A stretch of DNA of 64,000 nt, taken from Pseudomonas serboccidentalis (GTDB lineage: Bacteria; Pseudomonadota; Gammaproteobacteria; Pseudomonadales; Pseudomonadaceae). A program made the translations under genes and the position numbers. The DNA is taken from NCBI RefSeq assembly GCF_028830055.1, contig NZ_CP101655.1:3576204-3640203 (forward strand), written 5' to 3'. Position 1 is the first letter of the stretch, and every line of letters starts with the position of its first letter. The notes below the pieces were generated by a model. That model did no database searches. It worked only from the letters and a program-made list of their open reading frames with translations, and had not been told where the DNA came from. Shown here one piece after another: positions 23,563-31,823 of this stretch.

Positions 23563-25884
23563 ATGGATATCAAATTCACCCACCGGCTGTCTTACAAGCA
23601 AGCCAGATTCACTGTGCTGGTCGGGTTCATTCTGGGCACGCTGCTCAGCCTGCTGCAAATCGGCATCGATTATGCCAGCGAAGACGCCTCCATCAACCGT
23701 GAAATCCTGTCTTTGCTGGAAATCAGCCACAATCCGGCATCTCGAATCGCCTACAACATCGATTCCGAACTGGCCCAGGAACTGACCCTGGGTCTGCTGC
23801 GTTCGCCGGCGATCATCTCTGCGCAACTGACCGACAACAATGGCAACGTCCTGGCCAGCGTCAAACGCCCGGAGCTGCAAAGCGGCTATCGGATCATCAG
23901 CGACTTCCTGTTCGGTGCCAAGCGCGAATTCGAAGACCGCCTGTACCTCGACCACTTGCCCAACGAGTCGCTGGGCATTCTGAGCCTGGAAGTCGACACC
24001 TACGCGTTCGGCAGCCGGTTCCTGCGCCGCGCCGAAATCACGCTGTTCAACGGCTTTGCCCGCAGTCTGATCCTCACCGGGATTCTGCTGGCCTTGTTCT
24101 ACGTGATGCTGACCAAGCCACTGGTGCGGCTGATCCGCGAACTCAGCGCACGCGATGCGCGCAGTGCGGAACCCACAATGCTGGAGTGTCCGGCCGGACA
24201 CGCCAACGACGAAATCGGTGTGCTGGTCAGGGTTGCCAACCAGCAGTTCGACAACATCGCCACAGAAATCCAGCAACGGCGCAACGCCGAAAACCGCCTG
24301 ACCGATTACCTCGGGCAACTGGAGCACATCGTTTCGGCGCGCACCGCCGAGCTGAAGGCCATCAACGCCCGGCTCAGCCAGTCCAACCAGGAACTGGAAG
24401 TGGCCCGCAGCACCGCACTGGACATGGCCGAAGCGCGTTCGGCGTTCCTCGCCAACATGAGCCACGAGATCCGCACTCCGCTCAACGGCTTGCTGGGCAT
24501 GATCGCCCTCTCCCTCGACGGGCCGCTGAACGCCGAGCAGCAGCAACAACTGTCGATTGCTCATGACTCGGGCAAGGTCCTGGTGGAGTTGCTCAACGAT
24601 ATTCTCGACCTGTCCAAGTTCGATGCCGGGCAGCTGGAACTGGAACACATCCCGTTCGACCTCGGTTCACTGATCGAGGACACCGCCAACCTGTTGTCAC
24701 AGAATGCGGCGCCCAGTGTCGAGCTGACGTGCCTGATCGACCCGCACTTCCCGGCATTGGTGTTGGGGGATCCGACCCGGGTGCGGCAGATTGTCAGCAA
24801 TCTGCTCTCCAACGCACTGAAGTTCACCCGTTTCGGCCGCGTCGATGTGCGTCTGTCCACCCACCAGGACGGGGTACGTATCGAAGTCTGCGACACTGGC
24901 ATCGGCATCGCCCAGGACGCCCAAGTGAAAATCTTCCAGCCGTTCACCCAGGCCGGTGCCGGCATCACCCGTCAGTACGGCGGCACCGGCCTCGGTCTGG
25001 CGCTGACCTACAACCTGTGCGAAGCCATGCAGGGTCGGCTGACGATCAGCTCCGAGGCCGGTTTCGGCAGTCAATTCTGTGCCGACCTGCCGCTGCCATG
25101 CCACACCCGGGCGGTCATGCCGCCGCCGCTGCACGGCAAGGTGCTGGCGATCACCGCTGCCAGCAGCGGGCTGGCAGAGTTGCTCAAGACGCTGCTGCCG
25201 GTGTGGGGCGTAACCTATGAGCAGCGCACCATGGACGACCCGTTGCTGGGCCTCTCCCCAGACTTGCTGATCACCGATTGCCCGGAATGTCTGTTCAGTC
25301 TGCGCCCGACGCTCAGCGCGCCGATCCTGGTGGTGACGGCCTATGGCAGTTTCATGCCCGGTGAAGAAGCCGCCGCGCTGGCACCGTTACAGCAGCAAGC
25401 GCGGCCGCTGGCGCGCAACGCGCTGTATCAGATCCTGCGGCGCATCCTGCTGGCCGACATCACCACGATCAACGACGCGCGCCTTGACAGCCAACCGGTT
25501 CAGCGGCGCGGAAAGGTGCTGCTGGTGGAGGACAATCCGGTCAACCAACTGGTGGCCAAAGGCATGCTCGGCAAGCTCGGCTGCGACGTGGTGGTTGCGG
25601 CCCACGGCGCCGAAGCGCTGGATCAACTGGAACACGATGAATTCGATCTGGTACTGATGGACTGCAACATGCCGGTGATGGACGGCTACGAAGCGAGCCG
25701 GCAGATTCGCCAGAGCGGGCGCTGGCCGCACCTGCCGATCGTCGCGCTGACCGCCAACGCCATGTCCGAGGAGCGCGAACGTTGCCGTGCCGCTGGCATG
25801 AGCGATTACCTGGCCAAGCCGTTCCGCCGCGAAGAGCTGGCGGCCCTGCTCGACCAATGGATCCCGACTACGTCAGCGCTTTGA
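23563..25884 (+). CDS. sagS: Hybrid sensor kinase SagS (surface attachment/biofilm switch)
   Basis: The 773-residue hybrid kinase has TM1 (about 17-35), a periplasmic sensor (about 36-165), TM2 (about 168-188), HAMP, a coiled coil, HisKA (SHEIRTPLNG, His near 301), HATPase (DTGIGIA, GGTGLGLAL), a degenerate receiver-like segment (about 520-640) and a C-terminal receiver with D near 700 (LVLMDCNMP). Length, domains and neighbours (ospR, gpx, msrB, alaA, htpX) match P. aeruginosa SagS, which steers planktonic-to-biofilm transition through HptB/BfiS. The start is uncertain: ATG 23563 is used, and an ATG at 23521 adds 14 residues. Its 3' end overlaps ospR by 17 bases. Confidence 0.88.
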   Translation: MDIKFTHRLSYKQARFTVLVGFILGTLLSLLQIGIDYASEDASINREILSLLEISHNPASRIAYNIDSELAQELTLGLLRSPAIISAQLTDNNGNVLASVKRPELQSGYRIISDFLFGAKREFEDRLYLDHLPNESLGILSLEVDTYAFGSRFLRRAEITLFNGFARSLILTGILLALFYVMLTKPLVRLIRELSARDARSAEPTMLECPAGHANDEIGVLVRVANQQFDNIATEIQQRRNAENRLTDYLGQLEHIVSARTAELKAINARLSQSNQELEVARSTALDMAEARSAFLANMSHEIRTPLNGLLGMIALSLDGPLNAEQQQQLSIAHDSGKVLVELLNDILDLSKFDAGQLELEHIPFDLGSLIEDTANLLSQNAAPSVELTCLIDPHFPALVLGDPTRVRQIVSNLLSNALKFTRFGRVDVRLSTHQDGVRIEVCDTGIGIAQDAQVKIFQPFTQAGAGITRQYGGTGLGLALTYNLCEAMQGRLTISSEAGFGSQFCADLPLPCHTRAVMPPPLHGKVLAITAASSGLAELLKTLLPVWGVTYEQRTMDDPLLGLSPDLLITDCPECLFSLRPTLSAPILVVTAYGSFMPGEEAAALAPLQQQARPLARNALYQILRRILLADITTINDARLDSQPVQRRGKVLLVEDNPVNQLVAKGMLGKLGCDVVVAAHGAEALDQLEHDEFDLVLMDCNMPVMDGYEASRQIRQSGRWPHLPIVALTANAMSEERERCRAAGMSDYLAKPFRREELAALLDQWIPTTSAL

Positions 25885-26329
25885 TCTGCCCCAGCAGGTG
25901 ATCGAGGCCATTGCGCAAATCGTTGAGCCGATCAAGATTCACCCCGCTGTCGCACAACAAGCGAGCCTTGAGCGGCCCGACCTGTTCGCGCAGCGCCTGC
26001 CCTTGCGGCGTCAGGCTCAGATGAACTTCACGCTCATCACGCGCCGCACGCTGACGCTGCACCAACTGCAGTAGCTCAAGACGCTTGAGCAGCGGCGTCA
26101 GGGTGCCGGAATCCAGCGCCAGACGCTCGCCCAGAGACTTGACCGTCGGTTGCTCCGGCGCACTGTCCTGCCATTCCCACAGCACCAGCATAGCCAGGTA
26201 TTGCGGATAGGTCAGGCCGAGCTGATCGAGCATCGGCTTGTAGGCGCGAATCACCGCCCGGGACGCGGCATACAACTTGAAGCACAACTGATTGTCGAGC
26301 TTCAGCGAATCAACGGGCAGGCTGTTCAT
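25868..26329 (-). CDS. ospR: MarR-family thiol-peroxide sensor OspR
   Basis: This 153-residue winged-helix MarR protein of the OhrR/OspR subgroup has N-terminal 'DNQLCFKLYAASRAVIRAYKPMLDQLGLTYPQYL', carrying the reactive cysteine (C16), and a second cysteine in 'ARLLCDSG'. These are the pair that oxidises and releases DNA in OspR. The DNA-binding wing is 'RLALDSGTLTPLLKRLE...RDEREVHLSLT'. ATG 26329 overlaps the stop of the glutathione peroxidase gene by 4 bases, so both are transcribed from the palindrome-bearing promoter upstream of gpx, giving autoregulation. Confidence 0.9.
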   Translation of the reverse strand: MNSLPVDSLKLDNQLCFKLYAASRAVIRAYKPMLDQLGLTYPQYLAMLVLWEWQDSAPEQPTVKSLGERLALDSGTLTPLLKRLELLQLVQRQRAARDEREVHLSLTPQGQALREQVGPLKARLLCDSGVNLDRLNDLRNGLDHLLGQIKALT

Positions 26330-26811
26330 TTGAGCAGGGCTTCGATCTCGCCGGTCAGGTCCTGCGGCTTGGTGGCCGGGGCAAAACGCTTGACCAACTG
26401 GCCATCCTTGCCGATCAGGAACTTGGTGAAGTTCCACTTGATGCCTTGGGAGCCGAGCACACCCGGAGCGCGCTTTTTCAACTGCACAAACAGCGGATGG
26501 GCGTCGGCGCCGTTGACGTCGATCTTCTTGAACAGCGGGAAGCTGACGCCGTAGTTCAGTTCACAGAACTCGCTGATCGCACCCTCGTTGCCCGGTTCCT
26601 GCTTGCCGAACTGATTGCACGGGAAACCCAGTACCACCAGGCCCTGATCCTTGTAGGTCTGCCAGAGTTGTTCCAGCCCCTTGTATTGCGGGGTGAAACC
26701 GCATTTGCTGGCCGTATTGACCACCAGCACCGCTTTGCCGGCGTAATCGGCGAGGGTCTTTTGCTCGCCCTTGATGTTCGTGACCGGGATATTCAGCAGG
26801 TTGTCGCTCAT
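26326..26811 (-). CDS. Glutathione peroxidase family protein
   Basis: This 161-residue thioredoxin-fold peroxidase has the catalytic cysteine in 'VVNTASKCGFTPQYKGLE', the family blocks 'LGFPCNQFGKQEPG' (second cysteine and catalytic Gln) and 'IKWNFTKFL' (catalytic Trp/Asn). It reduces hydroperoxides, in bacteria often with thioredoxin as donor. ATG 26811 is preceded by GGAG. It is the first gene of an operon with ospR, under a strong promoter covered by a perfect palindrome at 26856-26879. This is the same arrangement as the OspR-controlled peroxidase of P. aeruginosa. Confidence 0.93.
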   Translation of the reverse strand: MSDNLLNIPVTNIKGEQKTLADYAGKAVLVVNTASKCGFTPQYKGLEQLWQTYKDQGLVVLGFPCNQFGKQEPGNEGAISEFCELNYGVSFPLFKKIDVNGADAHPLFVQLKKRAPGVLGSQGIKWNFTKFLIGKDGQLVKRFAPATKPQDLTGEIEALLK

Positions 26812-26843
26812 GGGTCGGCTCCGCGGGTTATCGGGAAAGGCCA

Positions 26844-26872
26844 AACATAGCGAGCAATTAAATTGTGTGCAA
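26844..26872 (-). promoter_or_regulatory. Sigma-70 promoter of the gpx-ospR operon
   Basis: On the minus strand, TTGCAC (26872-26867) and TATGTT (26849-26844) are spaced by exactly 17 bases. The -35 hexamer and spacer lie inside the OspR palindrome, so repressor binding would exclude RNA polymerase. Confidence 0.7.
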
Positions 26873-26879
26873 TTTAATT
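26856..26879. promoter_or_regulatory. OspR-type operator, perfect 24-bp palindrome
   Basis: The arms AATTAAATTG and CAATTTAATT are perfect reverse complements around a TGTG centre. The AATT..TTG/CAA..AATT pattern resembles operators of the OhrR/OspR MarR subgroup. Its position over the gpx promoter and the coupled ospR gene make OspR the likely ligand. Confidence 0.8.
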
Positions 26880-26912
26880 ATCCGAAAGGCGACCCACAGG
26901 TCGCCCGTTCGA

Positions 26913-27308
26913 TTACTCGCGTGGCACCAGATCCAGGCACACCGAGTTGATGCAGTAACGCAGGCCGGTCGGTGGCGGACCGTCAGGGAATACATGCCCC
27001 AGGTGCGCATCGCAGCGGGCGCATTTGACCTCGGTGCGAATCATGCCGTGGCTGGTGTCGCGGATTTCGGTCATGGCGCTTTCGCCGATCGGCGCATAGA
27101 AGCTCGGCCAGCCGCAGCCGGAATCGAATTTGGTCGTGGAATCGAACAGCGGCTCATTGCAGCAGACGCAGTGATAGACGCCGTCAGTCTTGGTGGCGTT
27201 GTATTTGCCGGAGAACGGCCGTTCGGTCGCACTGAGACGGCACACGTTGTACTGTTCGGGGTCGAGCATCGCACGCCATTCTTCCAGGGTTTTTTCCAAC
27301 TTTTCCAT
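26913..27308 (-). CDS. msrB: Peptide methionine-(R)-S-oxide reductase MsrB
   Basis: This enzyme repairs Met-R-sulfoxide in proteins. At 131 residues it has the zinc-binding CxxC pairs (CVCC and CARC), the substrate block '[12 protein letters not shown]' and the catalytic cysteine in '[12 protein letters not shown]', all intact. Three consecutive in-frame starts exist (GTG 27314, ATG 27311, ATG 27308); the last one has GAGG at 7 bases and begins MEKLEKT as in homologs. It has no signal peptide, so it is cytosolic. It lies next to gpx-ospR but about 100 bases away, with the OspR palindrome between them. Confidence 0.95.
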   Translation of the reverse strand: MEKLEKTLEEWRAMLDPEQYNVCRLSATERPFSGKYNATKTDGVYHCVCCNEPLFDSTTKFDSGCGWPSFYAPIGESAMTEIRDTSHGMIRTEVKCARCDAHLGHVFPDGPPPTGLRYCINSVCLDLVPRE

Positions 27309-27531
27309 CATCACACCTCAGCGGCTGAAAAAGCCCGATCTGTATCTTTTCCACGGATCGGGTGGCACGTATGATTGCGCCTCGTCACACGCCAGTCTGG
27401 CAGCCAGACCGGGCGCATTCAAACGGATTCTCGGCGCCACGGCGCAAGACTCCGCCTGTGCGAAGACGCAGGAATCCCAGCACGGTTGTCCATCCGCCGT
27501 CTGGATCGTTCATTTTCGGGATCACATCGCC

Positions 27532-28743
27532 ATGCAGTTCAGCAAATCGAACAAGCTCGCCAACGTCTGCTACGACATTCGCGGTCCGGTGCTCAAGCAC
27601 GCCAAACGTCTGGAAGAGGAAGGCCAGCGCATCCTCAAGCTGAACATTGGCAACCCGGCGCCATTTGGTTTCGAAGCACCGGACGAAATTCTCCAGGATG
27701 TGATCCGCAACCTGCCGACGGCGCAGGGCTACAGCGACTCCAAAGGTCTGTTCAGCGCACGTAAAGCGGTGATGCAGTACTACCAGCAGAAAAATGTTGA
27801 AGGTGTCGGCATCGAAGACATCTACCTGGGCAACGGCGTGTCCGAACTGATCGTGATGTCGTTGCAGGCGCTGCTCAACAACGGCGACGAAGTACTGGTG
27901 CCGGCGCCGGACTACCCGCTGTGGACCGCCGCCGTGAGCCTGGCCGGTGGTAACGCCGTGCACTATCTGTGCGACGAGGGTGCCAACTGGTTCCCGGACC
28001 TTGCCGACATCAAGGCCAAGATCACCCCGAACACCAAGGCCATGGTGATCATCAACCCGAACAACCCGACCGGCGCGGTGTATTCGAAGGAAGTGCTGCT
28101 GGGCATGCTGGAAATCGCCCGTGCGCACAATCTGGTGGTGTTCTCCGACGAGATCTACGACAAGATCCTCTACGACGATGCCGTGCACGTCTGCACCGCT
28201 TCGCTGGCCCCGGACCTGCTGTGCCTGACCTTCAACGGCCTGTCGAAATCCTACCGCGTGGCCGGTTTCCGCTCCGGCTGGATAGCCATCTCCGGGCCGA
28301 AACACAATGCCCAGAGTTACATCGAAGGCATCGACATTCTGGCCAACATGCGCCTGTGTGCCAACGTGCCGAGCCAGCATGCGATCCAGACCGCGCTGGG
28401 CGGTTATCAGAGCATCAACGACCTGGTGCTGCCGCAAGGTCGCCTGCTGGAGCAGCGCAACCGCACCTGGGAGTTGCTCAACGACATTCCGGGCGTCAGC
28501 TGCGTCAAGCCGATGGGCGCGCTGTATGCGTTCCCGAAGATCGACCCGAAGGTCTGCCCGATCCACAACGACGAGAAATTCGTCCTCGACCTGCTGCTCT
28601 CCGAGAAGCTGCTGGTGGTGCAAGGCACGGCGTTCAACTGGCCGTGGCCGGATCACTTCCGGGTGGTCACCCTGCCGCGTGTCGACGATCTCGAGATGGC
28701 CATCGGACGCATCGGTAACTTCCTCAAGTCCTACCGCCAGTAA
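27532..28743 (+). CDS. alaA: Alanine aminotransferase AlaA (class I/II PLP enzyme)
   Basis: The 403-residue PLP-dependent aminotransferase is very similar in sequence style to E. coli AlaA (YfbQ): 'LNIGNPAPFGFEAPDEIL', 'PAPDYPLWTAAVSLAGG', 'IINPNNPTGAVYSKE', 'FSDEIYDKILYDD' and the PLP lysine in 'GLSKSYRVAGFRSGW'. It transfers the amino group between glutamate/pyruvate and alanine. The frame is open further upstream, but the family starts at MQFSKSNKL (ATG 27532). A 12-bp perfect hairpin follows the stop. Confidence 0.93.
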   Translation: MQFSKSNKLANVCYDIRGPVLKHAKRLEEEGQRILKLNIGNPAPFGFEAPDEILQDVIRNLPTAQGYSDSKGLFSARKAVMQYYQQKNVEGVGIEDIYLGNGVSELIVMSLQALLNNGDEVLVPAPDYPLWTAAVSLAGGNAVHYLCDEGANWFPDLADIKAKITPNTKAMVIINPNNPTGAVYSKEVLLGMLEIARAHNLVVFSDEIYDKILYDDAVHVCTASLAPDLLCLTFNGLSKSYRVAGFRSGWIAISGPKHNAQSYIEGIDILANMRLCANVPSQHAIQTALGGYQSINDLVLPQGRLLEQRNRTWELLNDIPGVSCVKPMGALYAFPKIDPKVCPIHNDEKFVLDLLLSEKLLVVQGTAFNWPWPDHFRVVTLPRVDDLEMAIGRIGNFLKSYRQ

Positions 28744-28751
28744 CCGGTCAA

Positions 28752-28782
28752 CAGTGCGCAACGGCCCCCACGTTGCGCACTG
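28752..28782 (+). terminator. Hairpin terminator after alaA
   Basis: The arms CAGTGCGCAACG and CGTTGCGCACTG pair perfectly over 12 bases around a 7-base C-rich loop, 9 bases after the stop codon. The following TCTGATTC is only weakly U-rich, so termination may be partial. Confidence 0.6.
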
Positions 28783-28973
28783 TCTGATTCAGCAACACTT
28801 CTGCCCTCCCCGCCTCGCTGCACCTTCTACACTTGCGATTCATATGGCTTGCACGCATCTGACGTAATGGCGGCGGGCGGCGGCTGTCTGTCATCCCTTT
28901 CGGTTTCGGTCGTGGGGAATGACCTGCAGACCATGGAATTCGCTGTAGGACACAGTTTGAAATAGTCACTCGG

Positions 28974-29002
28974 TTGAATCACCCCGTGCCGCACCTTATA
29001 TA
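28974..29002 (+). promoter_or_regulatory. htpX promoter
   Basis: TTGAAT (28974-28979) and TATATA (28997-29002) are separated by 17 bases, an almost ideal sigma-70 promoter about 45 bases before the start codon. The GTTGAAT part also resembles a heat-shock -35, but no CCCCAT-type -10 is found at the right distance. Confidence 0.65.
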
Positions 29003-29047
29003 CCCCGCAGTACGCTACATCTTTAGCTTGAGGAGATTTCTACAACC

Positions 29048-29935
29048 ATGATGCGCATCCTGCTGTTTTTGGCCACTAACCTGGCGGTCGTGCTGATAGC
29101 CAGCATCACCCTGAGCCTGTTCGGCTTCAACGGGTTCATGGCGGCCAACGGGGTTGATCTCAACCTCAGTCAGCTGCTGGTTTTCTGTGCGGTCTTTGGT
29201 TTCGCCGGTTCCCTGTTCTCGCTGTTCATCTCCAAGTGGATGGCGAAGATGAGCACCAGCACCCAGATCATCAGCCAGCCACGCACCCGGCATGAGCAAT
29301 GGCTGCTGCAAACCGTCGAGCAACTGTCCCGCGAAGCCGGGATCAAGATGCCTGAAGTCGGTATTTTCCCGGCCTACGAAGCAAACGCCTTCGCCACCGG
29401 CTGGAACAAGAACGACGCGCTGGTCGCGGTCAGCCAGGGCTTGCTCGAGCGCTTTTCGCCGGACGAAGTGAAGGCCGTACTGGCGCACGAAATCGGTCAC
29501 GTGGCCAACGGTGACATGGTCACCCTGGCATTGATCCAGGGCGTGGTGAACACCTTCGTGATGTTCTTCGCGCGGATCATCGGCAACTTCGTCGACAAGG
29601 TGATCTTCAAGAACGAAGAAGGCCAGGGCATCGCCTACTACGTGGCGACCATCTTCGCCGAACTGGTTCTGGGCATCCTCGCCAGTGCCATCGTCATGTG
29701 GTTCTCGCGCAAACGCGAATTCCGTGCCGACGAAGCCGGCGCACGTCTGGCCGGCACCAACGCGATGATCGGCGCCCTGCAGCGCCTGCGCGCCGAACAG
29801 GGCCTGCCGGTGCACATGCCGGACACCCTGAATGCCTTTGGCATCAACGGTGGCATCAAGCAGGGCTTTGCCCGCATGTTCATGAGCCACCCGCCGCTGG
29901 AAGAGCGTATCGACGCGTTGCGTCGTCGCGGTTGA
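29048..29935 (+). CDS. htpX: Heat-shock membrane metalloprotease HtpX
   Basis: The 295-residue M48 protease of the inner membrane degrades misfolded membrane proteins together with FtsH. Two N-terminal membrane segments (about 4-22 and 35-55) precede the zinc motif HEIGH in '[17 protein letters not shown]' (near 140). Two further segments (about 155-175 and 195-215) precede the third ligand in '[18 protein letters not shown]'. Two ATGs in tandem (29048, 29051) follow a GAGGAG site. A sigma-70 promoter and a downstream terminator define a single-gene transcript. Confidence 0.95.
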   Translation: MMRILLFLATNLAVVLIASITLSLFGFNGFMAANGVDLNLSQLLVFCAVFGFAGSLFSLFISKWMAKMSTSTQIISQPRTRHEQWLLQTVEQLSREAGIKMPEVGIFPAYEANAFATGWNKNDALVAVSQGLLERFSPDEVKAVLAHEIGHVANGDMVTLALIQGVVNTFVMFFARIIGNFVDKVIFKNEEGQGIAYYVATIFAELVLGILASAIVMWFSRKREFRADEAGARLAGTNAMIGALQRLRAEQGLPVHMPDTLNAFGINGGIKQGFARMFMSHPPLEERIDALRRRG

Positions 29936-29954
29936 TCCATCGGGTGCAGTAACG

Positions 29955-29984
29955 AAAAGGCCCGCAGCGATGCGGGCCTTTTTT
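29955..29984 (+). terminator. Rho-independent terminator after htpX
   Basis: The stem AAGGCCCGCA / TGCGGGCCTT is followed by TTTTTT, 20 bases after the htpX stop. Confidence 0.9.
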
Positions 29985-30021
29985 GATTGATTGAAATAAT
30001 TGTTTGCTCATTCTGCCCCTA

Positions 30022-30109
30022 TCGCGAGCAGGCTCACTCCTACAGGGTTCTGTGGTGCACGCAATTCGCGAGTCACCACAAATCATTGTAGGAGTGAGCC
30101 TGCTCGCGA
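30022..30109. repeat. Paired REP element, 'CGCGAGCAGGCTCACTCC' family (type B)
   Basis: A 23-base sequence beginning TCGCGAGCAGGCTCACTC (30022-30044) recurs as a perfect inverted copy at 30087-30109, with 42 bases between. This is the common P. fluorescens-group intergenic REP doublet. It lies between the htpX terminator and convergent tpm. Confidence 0.9.
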
Positions 30110-30134
30110 CAGGGCCGACACTGACTGCAAAAAT

Positions 30135-30791
30135 CTACTGCCCAGAAACCCGGTAAACCCGCTCCTCCAACCGCGTCACCCCCGCCTGCAGGAACTTCCA
30201 GCTCTCCCCCAGCACATCCTGCTCTTCCAGCATCCGCACCTGCCAGGCACCACCCAGCAACCGCTGCACCTCGTCGTCGTCAACCGCAAACGGCGGCCCG
30301 GACATCTGCGCCTGATCGTAATCCAGCGTGATCAACAGCCCTTGCACAGTCGGCGGCAGGATCTGCTGCAGATGCGCCGCGTAACGCTCACGCATCGCTG
30401 GCGGCAAGGCAATCAGTGCCGCCCGGTCATAGAACGCTGCGCAATCCGCCACATCGCCTGCGGTCAGTGCAAAGAAATCCCCGCACCACAACTCGATGGC
30501 GTCGGCACGGTAGACCTTGAACGGCCCTTTGTCGCTGACCTGCGGCGTTACCTGATGCTCACTGAAAAAGTCCTCGATGGCCTTCTTCGACAACTCCACC
30601 CCCAGCACCTGATGACCACGCCCGGCCAGCCACAGCAGATCCAGACTCTTACCACACAACGGCACCAGCACCCGCGCTTGCGCCGGGAGGGTCAGTTGCG
30701 GCCAGTGACCTTGCAGATACGGGTTCACCTCAGGCTGATGAAAACCGATCTGATTGGATTCCCACTTCTTGTGCCAAAACTCAGGCTGCAT
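30135..30791 (-). CDS. tpm: Thiopurine S-methyltransferase
   Basis: This 218-residue SAM-dependent methyltransferase has the bacterial TPMT layout: '[22 protein letters not shown]' at the N terminus, the SAM-binding '[28 protein letters not shown]' and '[11 protein letters not shown]'. Bacterial Tpm methylates thiopurines and gives resistance to selenite and tellurite by making volatile methylated forms. ATG 30791 (MQPEFWHK) has a GGGGGGATGC site just before it. It is a single gene convergent with htpX. Confidence 0.93.
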   Translation of the reverse strand: MQPEFWHKKWESNQIGFHQPEVNPYLQGHWPQLTLPAQARVLVPLCGKSLDLLWLAGRGHQVLGVELSKKAIEDFFSEHQVTPQVSDKGPFKVYRADAIELWCGDFFALTAGDVADCAAFYDRAALIALPPAMRERYAAHLQQILPPTVQGLLITLDYDQAQMSGPPFAVDDDEVQRLLGGAWQVRMLEEQDVLGESWKFLQAGVTRLEERVYRVSGQ

Positions 30792-30894
30792 GCATCCCCC
30801 CAATAAATTCGATCAAAAGGCGTTAAAACTTATATTAGATTTAGATCAATGATCTGACTGAAGATGGGCCATCTTACCGCTCAGGAACCTTTCC

Positions 30895-31662
30895 ATGTTT
30901 CCCAGCCTGTTTATCTCCCACGGCTCGCCGATGCTGGCCCTGGAACCCGGCGCCAGTGGCCCGGCCCTCGCACGTCTGGCGGCCGAGCTGCCGAAACCCA
31001 AAGCCATCGTCATCGTTTCTGCCCACTGGGAGAGCCAGGAACTGCTGGTCAGCAGCAATCCGCAGCCGGAAACCTGGCACGACTTCGGTGGCTTCCCGCG
31101 CGCCCTGTTCGAAGTGCAGTACCCGGCCCCCGGTGATCCGCAACTGGCAGCCGAGGTCGCCCAATTGCTACAAGCCGCGCATCTGCCGGCACGCCTCGAT
31201 CCGCAACGACCTTTCGATCACGGCGTGTGGGTGCCACTGTCGCTGATGTACCCACAGGCCGATATCCCGGTGGTGCAGGTGTCGCTGCCGAGTCGCGGCG
31301 GCCCGGCGTTGCAAACCCGTGTCGGGCAAGCGCTGGCGAGTCTGCGCGATCAGGGCATTTTGCTGATCGGTTCCGGCAGCATCACCCACAACCTGCGCGA
31401 ACTGGACTGGCACGCCGGGCCGGAAAGCGTCGAGCCGTGGGCCCGGGACTTCCGCGACTGGATGATCGACAAGCTGGCGGCCAATGACGAAGCGGCCTTG
31501 CACGACTACCGCCAGCAAGCACCAAATGCGGTGCGCAGCCATCCGAGCGATGAGCATTTGTTGCCGCTGTATTTTGCCCGCGGTGCCGGGGGTGAGTTCA
31601 GCGTGGCGCACCGGGGGTTCACCATGGGTGCGCTGGGCATGGATATTTATCGTTTCGGTTAA
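30895..31662 (+). CDS. ygiD: DODA-type extradiol ring-cleavage dioxygenase
   Basis: The 255-residue class III extradiol dioxygenase is of the YgiD/4,5-DOPA dioxygenase subgroup. Metal ligands are recognisable in 'SLFISHGSPML' (His), 'IVSAHWES' (His) and 'RPFDHGVWVPLSLMYP' (His), and 'GSGSITHNL' lies near the active site. E. coli YgiD is a zinc-dependent DOPA dioxygenase; the natural substrate in Pseudomonas is unknown. It is divergent from tpm across about 100 bases and is followed by a REP doublet and a terminator. Confidence 0.9.
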   Translation: MFPSLFISHGSPMLALEPGASGPALARLAAELPKPKAIVIVSAHWESQELLVSSNPQPETWHDFGGFPRALFEVQYPAPGDPQLAAEVAQLLQAAHLPARLDPQRPFDHGVWVPLSLMYPQADIPVVQVSLPSRGGPALQTRVGQALASLRDQGILLIGSGSITHNLRELDWHAGPESVEPWARDFRDWMIDKLAANDEAALHDYRQQAPNAVRSHPSDEHLLPLYFARGAGGEFSVAHRGFTMGALGMDIYRFG

Positions 31663-31666
31663 AAGC

Positions 31667-31745
31667 AAAAGATCGCAGCCTGCGGCAGCTCCTACAGGAG
31701 GAACGCGTTCCAACATGTAGAAGCTGCCGCAGCCTGCGATCTTTT
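31667..31745. repeat. Paired REP element, 'GATCGCAGCC' family (type A)
   Basis: A copy beginning AAAAGATCGCAGCCTGCGGC (31667-31696) and an inverted copy at 31716-31745 flank a 19-base centre; the arms differ at a few positions. It starts 5 bases after the dioxygenase stop. Confidence 0.88.
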
Positions 31746-31762
31746 GATCTTGAAAGACAGGC

Positions 31763-31796
31763 AAAAAAAATCCCCGAACCAGTCGGGGATTTTTTA
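31763..31796. terminator. Bidirectional terminator between ygiD and deaD
   Basis: The stem ATCCCCGA / TCGGGGAT is bounded by an A tract on the left and TTTTTT on the right, so it can terminate both the rightward dioxygenase and the leftward deaD transcripts. Confidence 0.88.
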
Positions 31797-31823
31797 TGTT
31801 CGATCAATCAGCCCAAGGGCAGA

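Larger units (their letters stand above)
28744..29047. other. Intergenic region between alaA and htpX
   Basis: The 304-base gap begins with the alaA hairpin and ends with the htpX promoter and ribosome site (GAGGAG at about 29031). Between them lies about 180 bases of unassigned sequence with a G-rich block near 28872-28890. I see no further gene. Confidence 0.5.
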
